Source: an uncultured Collinsella sp. (GTDB lineage: Bacteria > Actinomycetota > Coriobacteriia > Coriobacteriales > Coriobacteriaceae). From it: a DNA stretch of 41,155 nt. The DNA lies in NCBI GenBank assembly GCA_900759565.1, contig CAAEVV010000046.1, positions 1 to 41,155 on the forward strand, given 5' to 3'. The notes beneath the pieces were generated by a model that was not told where the DNA came from, ran no database searches, and saw only the letters and a list, made by a program, of their open reading frames with translations. The first letter of the stretch is position 1. Every line of letters starts with the position of its first letter. Made by a program: the position numbers and the translations under genes. Below are positions 15,310 to 24,301 of the stretch, in pieces.

Positions 15310-15858
15310 ATGCCTATCAACAAACGAGAGAGCCTGCTGTTCACCTTTATCATGTGCTTTTGCATGGTGCTCTGGATGAGCATCTACAACGTTGCCCTGC
15401 AGCACGGGGCCATCAACGGCGAGGTCGTTGCTGCTGCGTGGCTCGGCTTCCCCGTTGCCTATATCTTTGCCGTGTGCTGCGACCGGTTCGTCGCCAGCCC
15501 GCTTGCCAAGGGTTTCGCCTTTAAGTACTTGGTCACTCCGGGCAAGAGCTCGCCGCGCGCCATGGCGCTCGCCGTGGGCTCCTGCATGGTCGTTCCCATG
15601 GTTATCATCATGTCGCTGTACGGTGCCTGCGAGGGTCTGACGCACATGCCCGGCGGCATCCTTGCGAACCTGTATTCCGTGCCCGCGATCTGGATGATCA
15701 ACATCCCGCATAATTTTGTGATGGCGCTGCCGTGGAACCTTTTGGTAGCCGGTCCGATTTCCCGCTTCGTCTTCCGTCGCGCCTTCCCTGTGGGGACGGT
15801 TTTCGAGGAGGAGCATGCCGAGCTCTTGGAGCAGGCTATGGCTCCTGAGTGCGAGTAG
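15310..15858 (+). CDS. DUF2798-family membrane protein
   Basis: This 182-aa protein has four hydrophobic segments arranged as two similar halves: LLFTFIMCFCMVLWMSIYN, a second helix with AYIFAVCCDRF, VVPMVIIMSLYGAC and a fourth in NIPHNFVMALPWNLLVAGP. The paired pattern (helix, then W/N-rich helix, then R-F-V/F) is that of DUF2798. Its function is unknown. The ATG at 15310 opens MPINKRESLLF; AGAGAGGA lies 12 nt upstream, a little far. The upstream terminator-like hairpin suggests control of its transcript. Confidence 0.8.
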   Translation: MPINKRESLLFTFIMCFCMVLWMSIYNVALQHGAINGEVVAAAWLGFPVAYIFAVCCDRFVASPLAKGFAFKYLVTPGKSSPRAMALAVGSCMVVPMVIIMSLYGACEGLTHMPGGILANLYSVPAIWMINIPHNFVMALPWNLLVAGPISRFVFRRAFPVGTVFEEEHAELLEQAMAPECE

Positions 15859-16024
15859 CTCGCTTAGGGATCTGCTGAGCGCGGGCGACTTGCTTGGTTG
15901 GAGCTCTAAGCGTGGATAGCTCGCTCGGCGACATCGCGGGCGCGAGCGGTGCGCATGACCGGAGGGCCCGTGCTGCTCCGTTGCCCGACGTGCTAGCGCG
16001 CAGAACAATCTGTTGGTGCATTCG
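15859..16024. other. Intergenic stretch without a gene
   Basis: There is no open frame with a ribosome site. Two inverted repeats are visible: CGCTTAG / CTAAGCG (about 15862-15912) and CGCTCG / CGAGCG (about 15921-15947). I cannot assign a role. Confidence 0.4.
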
Positions 16025-16058
16025 GCGGCTGCTGAAGCGTTTCGGCAGCCGCTATTTA
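16025..16058 (+). terminator. Terminator-like hairpin
   Basis: The perfect 8-bp stem GCGGCTGC / GCAGCCGC is followed by TATTTAT. The T-run is interrupted. It may end transcription from the DUF2798 gene. Confidence 0.55.
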
Positions 16059-16069
16059 TACGGAGTTTA

Positions 16070-16090
16070 AATACAACAGTCTGTTGTATT
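16070..16090. promoter_or_regulatory. Perfect palindromic operator, probable TetR site
   Basis: AATACAACAG T CTGTTGTATT is a perfect 21-bp palindrome, 50 bp upstream of the activase gene. That gene overlaps a TetR-family regulator at its far end. Site size and symmetry fit a TetR dimer. The pairing of regulator and site is an inference. Confidence 0.7.
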
Positions 16091-16139
16091 ACGTAGAGTG
16101 GTATATCTCTAGCAGGAAAAATGCGAGAGACGGAGCATT

Positions 16140-19100
16140 ATGGCGTTGTTAGTAGGACTGGACGTAGGGTCGACGACGACCAAAGTTTACGCGATGCACG
16201 AGGATATGACCGAGGCGTGGTGGGGATATCGCCGCCACGGGGCGTGTCAGACAGCGAGCGTGCGCGCCATGCTCGGCGACCTCGCCGAGCGCTTTCCCCA
16301 TGAGTCGCTGCGCGTTGCGGTGACCGGCTCGGGTGCGCGCGATATCGCGACCGCGCTGGGCGCCTCGTACGTTCAGGAGGTGGTCGCCAACGCGCTCGCG
16401 ATCAGCAGGTTCTATCCGCAGACGCGCTGCGCCATCGAGCTGGGCGGCCAAGACGCCAAGATGATCTTCTTCCGCACCAACGATAAGGGAGACATCGAGG
16501 TTGCCGACATGCGCATGAACGGCTCGTGCGCAGGCGGTACCGGTGCATTTATCGACGAGATGGCAAAGCTCATGGGGGTCGGCACCGAATCGGGCGAGTT
16601 CGAGCAGCTCGCAAGCCGGGGAACGACCGTCCACGAGGTCTCGGGCCGCTGCGGCGTGTACGCAAAGACCGATATCCAGCCGCTGCTCAACGAGGGCATT
16701 CCTACCACCGACCTGGCGCTTTCGGCGCTTCACGCGGTCGCCCGCCAAACGATCGGCGGTCTGGCCCAGGGTATCGACATCGAGCCGCCGGTAATCTTCG
16801 AGGGCGGTACGCTCGCCTACAACCCCACGCTGGTCCGCGTGTTCCGGGAGCAACTGAATCTATCGGACGATCAGGTTATCGTCCCGCGCGATCCGCAGAT
16901 CATGGTCGCGCGCGGTGCCGCCCTGTCGCTGACCGACATGTTCGCATCGTCCCAACCGATCGACCTTCCCGACGCTTTTGTCCGGCTGGATAAGCTCGAG
17001 ACGGTCGCGCCCGCAAGCGGGGAGGGACGTCTTGCCCAGCCCTTTTTTGCCACACCTGCCGAGCAGGCGGATTTTACGGCACGCCATGGCAAAGAGACGC
17101 CGGCAAAGGGTCCGGATGCGTATGCGCCCGGAGAGACGGTGCGTGTGGCGCTCGGTATCGATTCGGGGAGCACGACGACCAAGTTCGCCCTGGTCGATGA
17201 GGCGGGTGAGCTTGTCGATTCGTTCTACGCGTCTAATAACGGCAGACCGCTCGACGTCGCCCAACAGGGTCTTGTCAGCTTGAAGAACCGCTGGGAGACA
17301 GCGGGAGTCACGCTTGCGATCGATGCCGTGGGCACCACGGGATACGGCGAGGAGCTTTTCGCGCGCGCGTTCCACGCCGACTACCATACGGTCGAGACGG
17401 TCGCGCACGCCCGCGCCGCGTGCGCATGCGTTCCCGATGCGACCTTCGTGCTCGACATCGGCGGACAGGATATGAAGGCCATCTGGCTCAACCACGGCGT
17501 GCTGACCGATATCGTCGTCAACGAGGCGTGCTCTGCGGGCTGCGGCTCGTTCCTCGAGGGTTTTGCCAAAAACCTCGGAATAGCCGTTGAGGATATCGCG
17601 ACCGAGGCATTTTCGTCCAAAGCCCCCGCCGTTCTCGGCAGCCGCTGCACGGTGTTCATGAACAGCAGCGTCGTTTCCGAGCAGCGGCGCGGTAAGGGTC
17701 CGGGCGACATCATGGCCGGTCTCTGCCGTTCGATTATCGAGAACGTGTTCACCAAGGTCATTCGCGTTTCAAATCTCAACCGTCTGGGCGACAAAGTCGT
17801 CGTCCAGGGCGGCACGTTCCGAAACGACGCGGTGCTGCGCGCATTCGAGCAGTATCTGGGCAAACCCGTCACGCGTGCGCCCCACCCGGGGCTGATGGGC
17901 GCTATCGGTATCGCCCTGCTCGCGCGCGAGGAATGCCGCAAGGGCGACGCCGGCACGTCGTTTATCGGGCTCGATGCCGTGGAGCGCTTCGAGCATCGCG
18001 AGTTCGGCGGCGTTACCTGCCGTCGGTGCAACAACCGCTGCCAGCGCGCGGTCGTGGCATTTGGCGACGGCTCGCTTTACGTCACGGGCAATCGCTGCCC
18101 GCGCGGCGGCGCCATCTCATGGGATGAGCTCGTGCGCGAGGTTCCCGCGGCGGAGGAGCTGCGTCCGCAGGGTGCTTGCGAGGCACAGGCACCCGGCACG
18201 GGGCGCGACCGGACCGCGGCTGCCCCCAATCTCTTTGTCGACCGCGAGAAGCTGCTGTTCGAGTCGTACCCCACGGTTCCCGTCAGCGGGGGGCGCGATG
18301 TCACGATCGGCATTCCCCGTGTGCTCGAGTTCTGGGACACCATGCCGTTCTGGTCGACGTTCTTCAGCACGCTCGGCTTTAAGGTGCGCGTCTCGGGACG
18401 CAGCACCAAGGCGATGTACGAGCGCGGTCTGGCGCACGTCACATCCGACACCGTGTGCTTCCCGGCCAAGCTCGTCCACGGGCACATCCGCAATCTCGTC
18501 GACGCCGGCGTCGACCGCATCTTCATGCCCATCATCACGACGGTGCCCACCGAAAACACCGCCTCTACCAGCGAGTGGATGTGCGCCGTCGTAAAGGGAT
18601 ACCCCTACGTGATGCGCAATTCCGATAACCCGGAGGAGCGTTTCGGCGTTCCGTTCGATACGCCGCTGTTCCACTGGTACGACGAGGGCGACCGAAACCG
18701 CCAGCTCAAGGCGTGGTGCAAGGAGACCTTCGATATCGATGCCGACCTGGTTGCCAAGGCGACCGAGCAGGCGGACCGCGCGCAGGAGACGTTTGAGAAC
18801 CAGCTGCAGCTGCGCGGCAGGCAGGTGCTCGAGAACGTGCGCGAGGACGGCGGCTACGCGGTGGTGATCGCTTCGCGCCCGTACCACAACGACCCGCTGG
18901 TCAACCACGGGCTGCCCAAGCTCTTCTCTGAGCGCGGCATCCCCGTGCTGACGCCCGATGCGGTGCCGGGGGTCTGCAACGTCGATCTTTCCAACAGCCG
19001 CATCGACATCGTGAACAACTACCATGCGCGCATGCTGTCGTGCGCGGTCATCGTCGCATCGACGCCCGAGCTCGAGCTCGTGCAGATGGGCAGCTTCGGC

Positions 19101-20579
19101 TGCGGTCACGATGCGTATCTCACCGACGAGATCGCGCGCATGATGGGCGAGATGGGCTCCAAGGTTCCGATGATGATCAAGCTCGATGAGAGCGACGTCG
19201 CCGGTCCCATGGGCATTCGCGTGCGTTCGTTTATCGAGTCGGTCAACCGTCGTCGCGCGGAGGAGCGTGCCGAGGGCGCCCGGGTGCACGCGGTCCATCC
19301 GCTCGACGACCCGTATAAGGTCAAGTACACCAAGCGCGACCGGCACGACAAGATCGCGCTGGTCCCCAACACCTCCCATGCGTTCTGCAGGCTCATGACC
19401 GCGGCGATGCGCAATCAGGGCGTGCGCGCCGAGGCCCTTGATATCGGGCGCGAGGATGCCATCCGCCTGGGCAAACGCTATGTGCACAACGACATCTGCT
19501 TCCCCGCGCAAATCGTGATCGGCGAGGCGCTCGCGGCACTCGAGAGCGGTAAGTACGACCCGCACGACGTCGCCGTGGTGACTGGCAAGTATATCGGCGA
19601 CTGCCGCCTGACGCACTACATGCCCCTGCTGCGCCGCGCGCTCGACGACGCGGGATACGACTATGTCCCGGTGCTCACCAACGACGACGTCGATGCCCAC
19701 AATGCGCATCCGGGCTTCAAGCTCGGCCTTGGCCCGAGCATCCAGATCGCCTACGGTCTTCCCATGATCGATGCCCTCGAGGCCATGCTTAGGCGCATCC
19801 GTCCCTACGAGCTCGAGAAGGGCGCGGCGGACGCTGCGTTCGACCGCGCGCTCGATGAGGTTATCGAGGGCATGGAGCGCTCCGGGCTGAGAGGCCAGGC
19901 GACGGGCTTCAAACGCGCGCTTGCGATCATGGACGCCGTTCCGTACGACCGCTCGAACCCGCATCCGACCGTTCTCATCGTGGGCGAGTACCTGCTCAAT
20001 TTCCATCTCGGCGCCAACCACGAGATCGAGCGCTACCTCGAGGACAACGGGCTCGAGGTCATCGAGGCGCGCATGACCGACGTGATCCGCAAGACCTATT
20101 TCTACAAGCATGCGCAGTCGCGCGAGTTCCACGTCGACCTGTCGCTGCCCGAAAAGGCCTGGTACGCCACGGCGGACAACCTGTTCGAGCTCGCGCACGA
20201 CCGTTGTGACCGCCTGGGCGCGGCGAGCCCGCTCTACGAGCCGCCGACGCGCATGCCCGAGCTCGTGCGCGCGAGCGATAAGATCCTGCACCATACGTTC
20301 GATGCGGGCGAGGGCGTGCTGATTCCGGCGGAGATCCTCGAGCACGCCAAGCGCGGCTGCCGCAACTTCGTGATCCTGCAGCCGTTCGGGTGTCTGCCCA
20401 ACCATGTCGTGGGGCGCGGGCTCATCCATGCGCTCAAGGAGCAGTATCCCACGGCGCAGTTCCTGCCGCTCGACTACGATCCCGACGTGAGCTTCGCCAA
20501 CGTGGAGAACCGTCTTCAGATGCTCATCATGAACGCCAAGGCGCAGGGGTGCGGTGAGGCGCATGGCGAGACCGCGTAA
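16140..20579 (+). CDS. Giant 2-hydroxyacyl-CoA dehydratase activase-like iron-sulfur ATPase
   Basis: This 1479-aa protein fuses several modules. Residues 1-255 and about 336-600 are two ASKHA ATPase domains of the BcrAD/BadFG/HgdC type (GLDVGSTTTKVYA and GIDSGSTTTKFALV). Each has the cysteines that hold a [4Fe-4S] cluster in archerases (NGSCAGGTGAF and GRCGVYAKTD; NEACSAGCGSF and GSRCTVF). Near residue 626 comes CRRCNNRCQ. From about 720 on there are DUF2229/HgdB-like dehydratase-component domains (IGIPRVLEFWDTMPFW, ASRPYHNDPLVNHGLP, NDICFPAQI). By family it should use ATP to push electrons to low potential, perhaps onto a double-cubane-type cluster. The substrate is unknown. A TetR gene overlaps its end. 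Confidence 0.88.
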   Translation: MALLVGLDVGSTTTKVYAMHEDMTEAWWGYRRHGACQTASVRAMLGDLAERFPHESLRVAVTGSGARDIATALGASYVQEVVANALAISRFYPQTRCAIELGGQDAKMIFFRTNDKGDIEVADMRMNGSCAGGTGAFIDEMAKLMGVGTESGEFEQLASRGTTVHEVSGRCGVYAKTDIQPLLNEGIPTTDLALSALHAVARQTIGGLAQGIDIEPPVIFEGGTLAYNPTLVRVFREQLNLSDDQVIVPRDPQIMVARGAALSLTDMFASSQPIDLPDAFVRLDKLETVAPASGEGRLAQPFFATPAEQADFTARHGKETPAKGPDAYAPGETVRVALGIDSGSTTTKFALVDEAGELVDSFYASNNGRPLDVAQQGLVSLKNRWETAGVTLAIDAVGTTGYGEELFARAFHADYHTVETVAHARAACACVPDATFVLDIGGQDMKAIWLNHGVLTDIVVNEACSAGCGSFLEGFAKNLGIAVEDIATEAFSSKAPAVLGSRCTVFMNSSVVSEQRRGKGPGDIMAGLCRSIIENVFTKVIRVSNLNRLGDKVVVQGGTFRNDAVLRAFEQYLGKPVTRAPHPGLMGAIGIALLAREECRKGDAGTSFIGLDAVERFEHREFGGVTCRRCNNRCQRAVVAFGDGSLYVTGNRCPRGGAISWDELVREVPAAEELRPQGACEAQAPGTGRDRTAAAPNLFVDREKLLFESYPTVPVSGGRDVTIGIPRVLEFWDTMPFWSTFFSTLGFKVRVSGRSTKAMYERGLAHVTSDTVCFPAKLVHGHIRNLVDAGVDRIFMPIITTVPTENTASTSEWMCAVVKGYPYVMRNSDNPEERFGVPFDTPLFHWYDEGDRNRQLKAWCKETFDIDADLVAKATEQADRAQETFENQLQLRGRQVLENVREDGGYAVVIASRPYHNDPLVNHGLPKLFSERGIPVLTPDAVPGVCNVDLSNSRIDIVNNYHARMLSCAVIVASTPELELVQMGSFGCGHDAYLTDEIARMMGEMGSKVPMMIKLDESDVAGPMGIRVRSFIESVNRRRAEERAEGARVHAVHPLDDPYKVKYTKRDRHDKIALVPNTSHAFCRLMTAAMRNQGVRAEALDIGREDAIRLGKRYVHNDICFPAQIVIGEALAALESGKYDPHDVAVVTGKYIGDCRLTHYMPLLRRALDDAGYDYVPVLTNDDVDAHNAHPGFKLGLGPSIQIAYGLPMIDALEAMLRRIRPYELEKGAADAAFDRALDEVIEGMERSGLRGQATGFKRALAIMDAVPYDRSNPHPTVLIVGEYLLNFHLGANHEIERYLEDNGLEVIEARMTDVIRKTYFYKHAQSREFHVDLSLPEKAWYATADNLFELAHDRCDRLGAASPLYEPPTRMPELVRASDKILHHTFDAGEGVLIPAEILEHAKRGCRNFVILQPFGCLPNHVVGRGLIHALKEQYPTAQFLPLDYDPDVSFANVENRLQMLIMNAKAQGCGEAHGETA

Positions 20580-21252
20580 GGACGCCGATGCGCCCGATGC
20601 ACGCACCCGTATCATCGAGGCGTTTTGGGAGCTCATCGAGAACAATAGCATCTTCGAGCTGTCGGTTGGCGAGGTGACCCGCGCCGCCCAGTGCAATCGC
20701 GGAACGTTTTACTACTATTTTCACGATTTCGATGAACTCGTCGCCATCGCCATAGCCCAGCTGCTGCAGGATAACGAGCTCATCACCGATGCCCTCTGGC
20801 ATTTTTCGAGCGAGGGCGACCTTTCGGCGTTCGACCGGCGCGACGTCCGCTGCCTGCTGCGGCGCATCGTCATCACCATGAGGGCGGGTGCCGCCGAGCA
20901 GGTCGTGCAGGGCATCCATACGATCATCATCGACCGCGTGAGAGAGATCGTCCACCCCGACGGAGAAGAGCTCAAGGCAGATTCGAGCTTTGCGGTGGGC
21001 TTTCTGGTCTCGGGCATCATGGGCTTTGTGATGGCGGTCGGCTTTGCCCGGGAGGGCGGCGAGGAGATAGACCTCGAGCAGCTGGGGGACAGCGCGTGCG
21101 CGTACCTGAGGGCGGTCGCCATGCAGACGGTTGAAACGGTCGCGCAAGTCGAGGGCGTCGATACATCCGAGCTGCTCGAACGCGTCTCCAAGGAGGCCGA
21201 TGCCTATCGCGCATCGCGTGCGACGAGTCCCGACGTGGTGAAAGACGTCTAG
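20563..21252 (+). CDS. TetR-family transcriptional regulator
   Basis: This 229-aa regulator has an N-terminal TetR helix-turn-helix: TRIIEAFWELIENNSIFELSVGEVT, then CNRGTFYYYFHDFDELV at about residues 38-54. The C-terminal ligand domain is poorly conserved and has one hydrophobic stretch (FLVSGIMGFVMAVGFA). It overlaps the end of the activase gene by 17 bp, so the two are translated together. The likely target is the palindrome at 16070-16090, which would make an autoregulated unit. I chose ATG 20563, giving MARPRKD; GTG 20554 is an equally open in-frame alternative. Confidence 0.88.
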   Translation: MARPRKDADAPDARTRIIEAFWELIENNSIFELSVGEVTRAAQCNRGTFYYYFHDFDELVAIAIAQLLQDNELITDALWHFSSEGDLSAFDRRDVRCLLRRIVITMRAGAAEQVVQGIHTIIIDRVREIVHPDGEELKADSSFAVGFLVSGIMGFVMAVGFAREGGEEIDLEQLGDSACAYLRAVAMQTVETVAQVEGVDTSELLERVSKEADAYRASRATSPDVVKDV

Positions 21253-21277
21253 GGTTTCTCTTGCGGGGCACCCGTCG

Positions 21278-21305
21278 CGCATCGCGCGGTGAGTCCCGCG
21301 ATGCG
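21278..21305 (+). other. Hairpin after the TetR gene
   Basis: The perfect arms CGCATCGCG / CGCGATGCG enclose 10 nt. No T-run follows, so it is a weak terminator candidate at best. Confidence 0.35.
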
Positions 21306-21387
21306 GTCATAACCTGCATTCATGTGAGCCGGGTTTATAGATATTCCTCCAGCTGTTAACATAGACGACCTGTGGGTAAAGAGACAA

Positions 21388-21420
21388 AAGCGCCGCCGAC
21401 GGGCGGGCGTTTTGATTTCG
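21388..21420 (+). terminator. Bulged hairpin with T-run upstream of clpC
   Basis: CAAAAGCGCCGCC pairs with GGCGGGCGTTTTG with one bulged G in each arm, giving a stem of about 12 bp, then ATTTC. It lies 30 nt before the clpC start. It ends either the upstream transcript or a clpC leader. I see neither a CIRCE element nor a CtsR-type heptad repeat here. Confidence 0.45.
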
Positions 21421-21444
21421 ATGAACTCATGTAAGGAAACGAGC

Positions 21445-24087
21445 ATGTTAGATAGATTTACCGATCGCGCGCGTAAGGTCATGTCCATGGCCAAGCAAGA
21501 GGCGCTTGATCTTCATTCAAATAAGGTGGGCACCGAGCACCTGCTGCTCGCGCTTGCCAAGGAGGACGAGGGCATTGCCGCCGAGGCACTGCGTTCGCTC
21601 GACATCTCCTACGATGACATCATGGATACTCTCAAAGAGGTCCAGACCACGGTTCCCGAGCCCAGCGAGGAGACCGAGGCCGCTAAGCTCGCCTTTACGC
21701 CGCTCGTCATTAGCGTGATGGAGCGTTCATTCCGCGTGGCGCGTGAGAACAACCAGACCTACGTGTCGACCGAGCACTTGCTGATCGGCATCGTCGAAGA
21801 GGGTAACGGCATGGCCATGGACATCCTCATGCGCCTGGGTGTGTCGTCCGCCTCCATCAAAAAGGCTATCGAGAAACTCACTGCCAAGGACCAGGACAAG
21901 AAGCGTCCGCTCGCCGGCGCCGGTGCCGGGCGTCCCGGTGCGGGCCTGCCGTTCTTTAGCGGCTCGGACGCGTCGCAGCAAAAGGGGAGCGGCACCGACA
22001 CGCTCAAGCAGTTCGCCACCAACCTTACGCAGAAGGCGCGCGACGGCGAGCTCGACCCTGTAATCGGTCGCGAAAAGGAAGTCCAGCGTATGATGGAGAT
22101 CCTTTCGCGTCGCACCAAGAACAATCCGCTTATCTTGGGCGACCCCGGCGTGGGCAAGACGGCCATCGTCGAGGGTCTGGCTCAGCAGATTGCAGCTGGC
22201 AACGTGCCCGAGAACCTCATGAACCAGAATATCTGGACGCTCGACCTGCCGGGTCTCGTTGCGGGCGCCAAGTATCGCGGTGAGTTCGAGGAGCGCCTCA
22301 AGAACGTGATCCAGGAGGCCACCGAAGCTGACGACGTTATCCTGTTTATTGACGAGATGCACACCATCATCGGTGCCGGCTCTGCCGAGGGCTCCATCGA
22401 CGCGAGCTCCATGCTCAAGCCCGTGCTTGCGCGCGGTGCCTTCCAGATCATCGGTGCCACCACGGCCGAGGAATTCCGCAAGTACCTCACCAAGGACCCG
22501 GCCTTTGAGCGTCGCTTCCAGACCATCGATGTCGAGGAGCCGAGCGTCGAGGACACGGTTAAGATCCTGACCGCGCTCAAGCCGCGCTACGAGGAGCACC
22601 ACCATGTGCGCTATACGCAGGGTGCCATCGAGGCCGCCGCGAACCTTTCCAACCGCTACATCCAGGATCGCTTTCTGCCCGATAAGGCCATCGACCTCAT
22701 CGACGAGGCCGGTGCCCGCGCTCGCATCGCCGCGAATCGTGCGCCCGAGCCGGTGCGCGAGGCCGAGCATCGCATAGAGGAGCTCAAGGCCGCCGCGCAG
22801 GAGGCCACCGAGAGCGACGACATGAACAAGGCCGCCGAGATCACCGAGCAGCAGAAAGCTGCCGAGATTGAGCTCACCGAGGCCAAGGCCGCCTGGACGG
22901 CCGAGCTCGACGCCAGCCCGCTCACCATCGATGTGAGTCAGATCGCCGATATCGTGTCCGTGACTTCGGGCGTGCCGGTGTCCTCGCTTACCGAGAGCGA
23001 GAGCCGTCGCCTGCTGCAAGCCGAAAGCGTGCTCAAGACGCGCATCATCGGTCAGGACGAGGCCGTCGAGGCCGTTGCCAAGGCCGTGCGCCGCAGCCGC
23101 TCGCCGCTCAAGGACCCGCGTCGCCCCGGCGGCAGCTTTATCTTCCTGGGCCCCACCGGCACGGGCAAAACCGAGCTCGCCAAGACGCTCGCCGAGTATC
23201 TCTTTGGCAGCAAGGACGCGCTCATCAGCTTCGATATGTCGGAGTTTGGCAGTGAGTTCGAGGTCTCCAAGCTCATCGGTAGCCCCCCGGGCTATGTGGG
23301 CCACGACGAGGGCGGCCAGCTCACCAAGGCCGTTCGTCGCCATCCGTACTCGGTCGTGCTGTTCGACGAGATCGAGAAGGCGCACCCCGATATCTTCAAC
23401 ATCCTGCTGCAGGTGCTGGAAGAGGGTCGTCTGACCGATAGCCAGGGCAAGACGGTCGACTTCCGCAATACCGTGATCATCATGACATCCAACGTGGGCG
23501 CCCGCGAGATCGCGCAGGATGCGAGCGTCGGTTTTGGCACCACCGGTGAGCAGGGTCTCACGTCGAGCGAGATCAAGGGGCGTGCGATGGGCGAGCTCAA
23601 GCGCCTGTTCCGCCCTGAGCTGCTCAACCGTATCGACGATATTGTGGTGTTCCAGAAGCTCTCGGGCGATAACCTGACCAAGATCGCGCACCTGCTGGTG
23701 GACGACCTGCGTCAGCGCCTGATCGCAAACGGCATGAACATCAAGCTCACCGATGCGGCCTATGACAAGATCGTGGCCGAGGGCACCGACCTCACCAACG
23801 GTGCGCGTCCGCTGCGCCGTGCTATTCAAAAGCTCATCGAGGACCCGCTGTCCGAGGAGCTCCTGGCCGGCGAGTGGGGCGAGGGCGATACCGTCCTGTG
23901 CGACGTGGCCGATGGCAAGTTTGTCTTTAGCCACGGCACGGGCGAGATCCCGGCACCGCGTCCGGCGGGCACGCTCGGTGGCGATACCGCCCCGGCGGCA
24001 CCGCACACCGGCAACGCCGCGCCCGTGAGCGGCGGCGTGACCTCGGGTCCCGGCGGCATGATGCAAGCCGGTTCCGGCGCGCTGTAG
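21445..24087 (+). CDS. clpC: ATP-dependent Clp protease ATPase subunit ClpC
   Basis: This 880-aa AAA+ unfoldase feeds substrates to ClpP. Two N-terminal repeats (residues 1-150) begin MLDRFTDRARKVMSMAKQEA. A Gly/Ala-rich linker runs at 150-190. AAA1 has Walker A GDPGVGKTAIVEG near 232. A short middle domain follows, which sets ClpC apart from ClpB. AAA2 has GPTGTGKTELAK near 569 and the ClpP-docking loop VGF in DASVGFGTT. The tail after residue 830 is Pro/Gly/Ala-rich and unlike the core. AAGGA 7 nt upstream supports ATG 21445 over the longer frame. ctsR, mcsA and mcsB, its neighbours in B. subtilis, are not next to it. Confidence 0.95.
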   Translation: MLDRFTDRARKVMSMAKQEALDLHSNKVGTEHLLLALAKEDEGIAAEALRSLDISYDDIMDTLKEVQTTVPEPSEETEAAKLAFTPLVISVMERSFRVARENNQTYVSTEHLLIGIVEEGNGMAMDILMRLGVSSASIKKAIEKLTAKDQDKKRPLAGAGAGRPGAGLPFFSGSDASQQKGSGTDTLKQFATNLTQKARDGELDPVIGREKEVQRMMEILSRRTKNNPLILGDPGVGKTAIVEGLAQQIAAGNVPENLMNQNIWTLDLPGLVAGAKYRGEFEERLKNVIQEATEADDVILFIDEMHTIIGAGSAEGSIDASSMLKPVLARGAFQIIGATTAEEFRKYLTKDPAFERRFQTIDVEEPSVEDTVKILTALKPRYEEHHHVRYTQGAIEAAANLSNRYIQDRFLPDKAIDLIDEAGARARIAANRAPEPVREAEHRIEELKAAAQEATESDDMNKAAEITEQQKAAEIELTEAKAAWTAELDASPLTIDVSQIADIVSVTSGVPVSSLTESESRRLLQAESVLKTRIIGQDEAVEAVAKAVRRSRSPLKDPRRPGGSFIFLGPTGTGKTELAKTLAEYLFGSKDALISFDMSEFGSEFEVSKLIGSPPGYVGHDEGGQLTKAVRRHPYSVVLFDEIEKAHPDIFNILLQVLEEGRLTDSQGKTVDFRNTVIIMTSNVGAREIAQDASVGFGTTGEQGLTSSEIKGRAMGELKRLFRPELLNRIDDIVVFQKLSGDNLTKIAHLLVDDLRQRLIANGMNIKLTDAAYDKIVAEGTDLTNGARPLRRAIQKLIEDPLSEELLAGEWGEGDTVLCDVADGKFVFSHGTGEIPAPRPAGTLGGDTAPAAPHTGNAAPVSGGVTSGPGGMMQAGSGAL

Positions 24088-24112
24088 GGCGTGGCGACAA
24101 TTTGATACGCGC

Positions 24113-24146
24113 AATCGAGGCGCTCCGAAAAGGGCGCCTCGATTTG
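24113..24146 (+). terminator. Intrinsic terminator after clpC
   Basis: The perfect 11-bp stem AATCGAGGCGC / GCGCCTCGATT has a 10-nt loop, with a short T stretch after it. Confidence 0.75.
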
Positions 24147-24301
24147 TAGAGCTGCGGAAGTTGTGACCGTTACGTTATTCGGTCCACCGTTAGCCGATGA
24201 TGCGAGGGCGCTCGGCGTTTTCGACTGGTTTATGCACGTAAAGTCTGGGAATATACAAGGCGCATGTCTTATTGTCTAACCAGTTGCGCCAAGGAGGCAC
24301 C

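Noticed and set aside
18117..20696. 859-codon minus-strand frame inside the activase gene
   Set aside because: It is an antisense shadow of a well-supported coding region; its composition is typical of mirrored high-GC codons.
21253..21444. CIRCE or CtsR operator ahead of clpC
   Set aside because: I looked for the TTAGCACTC/GAGTGCTAA and heptad-type repeats and found neither; only hairpins are present.
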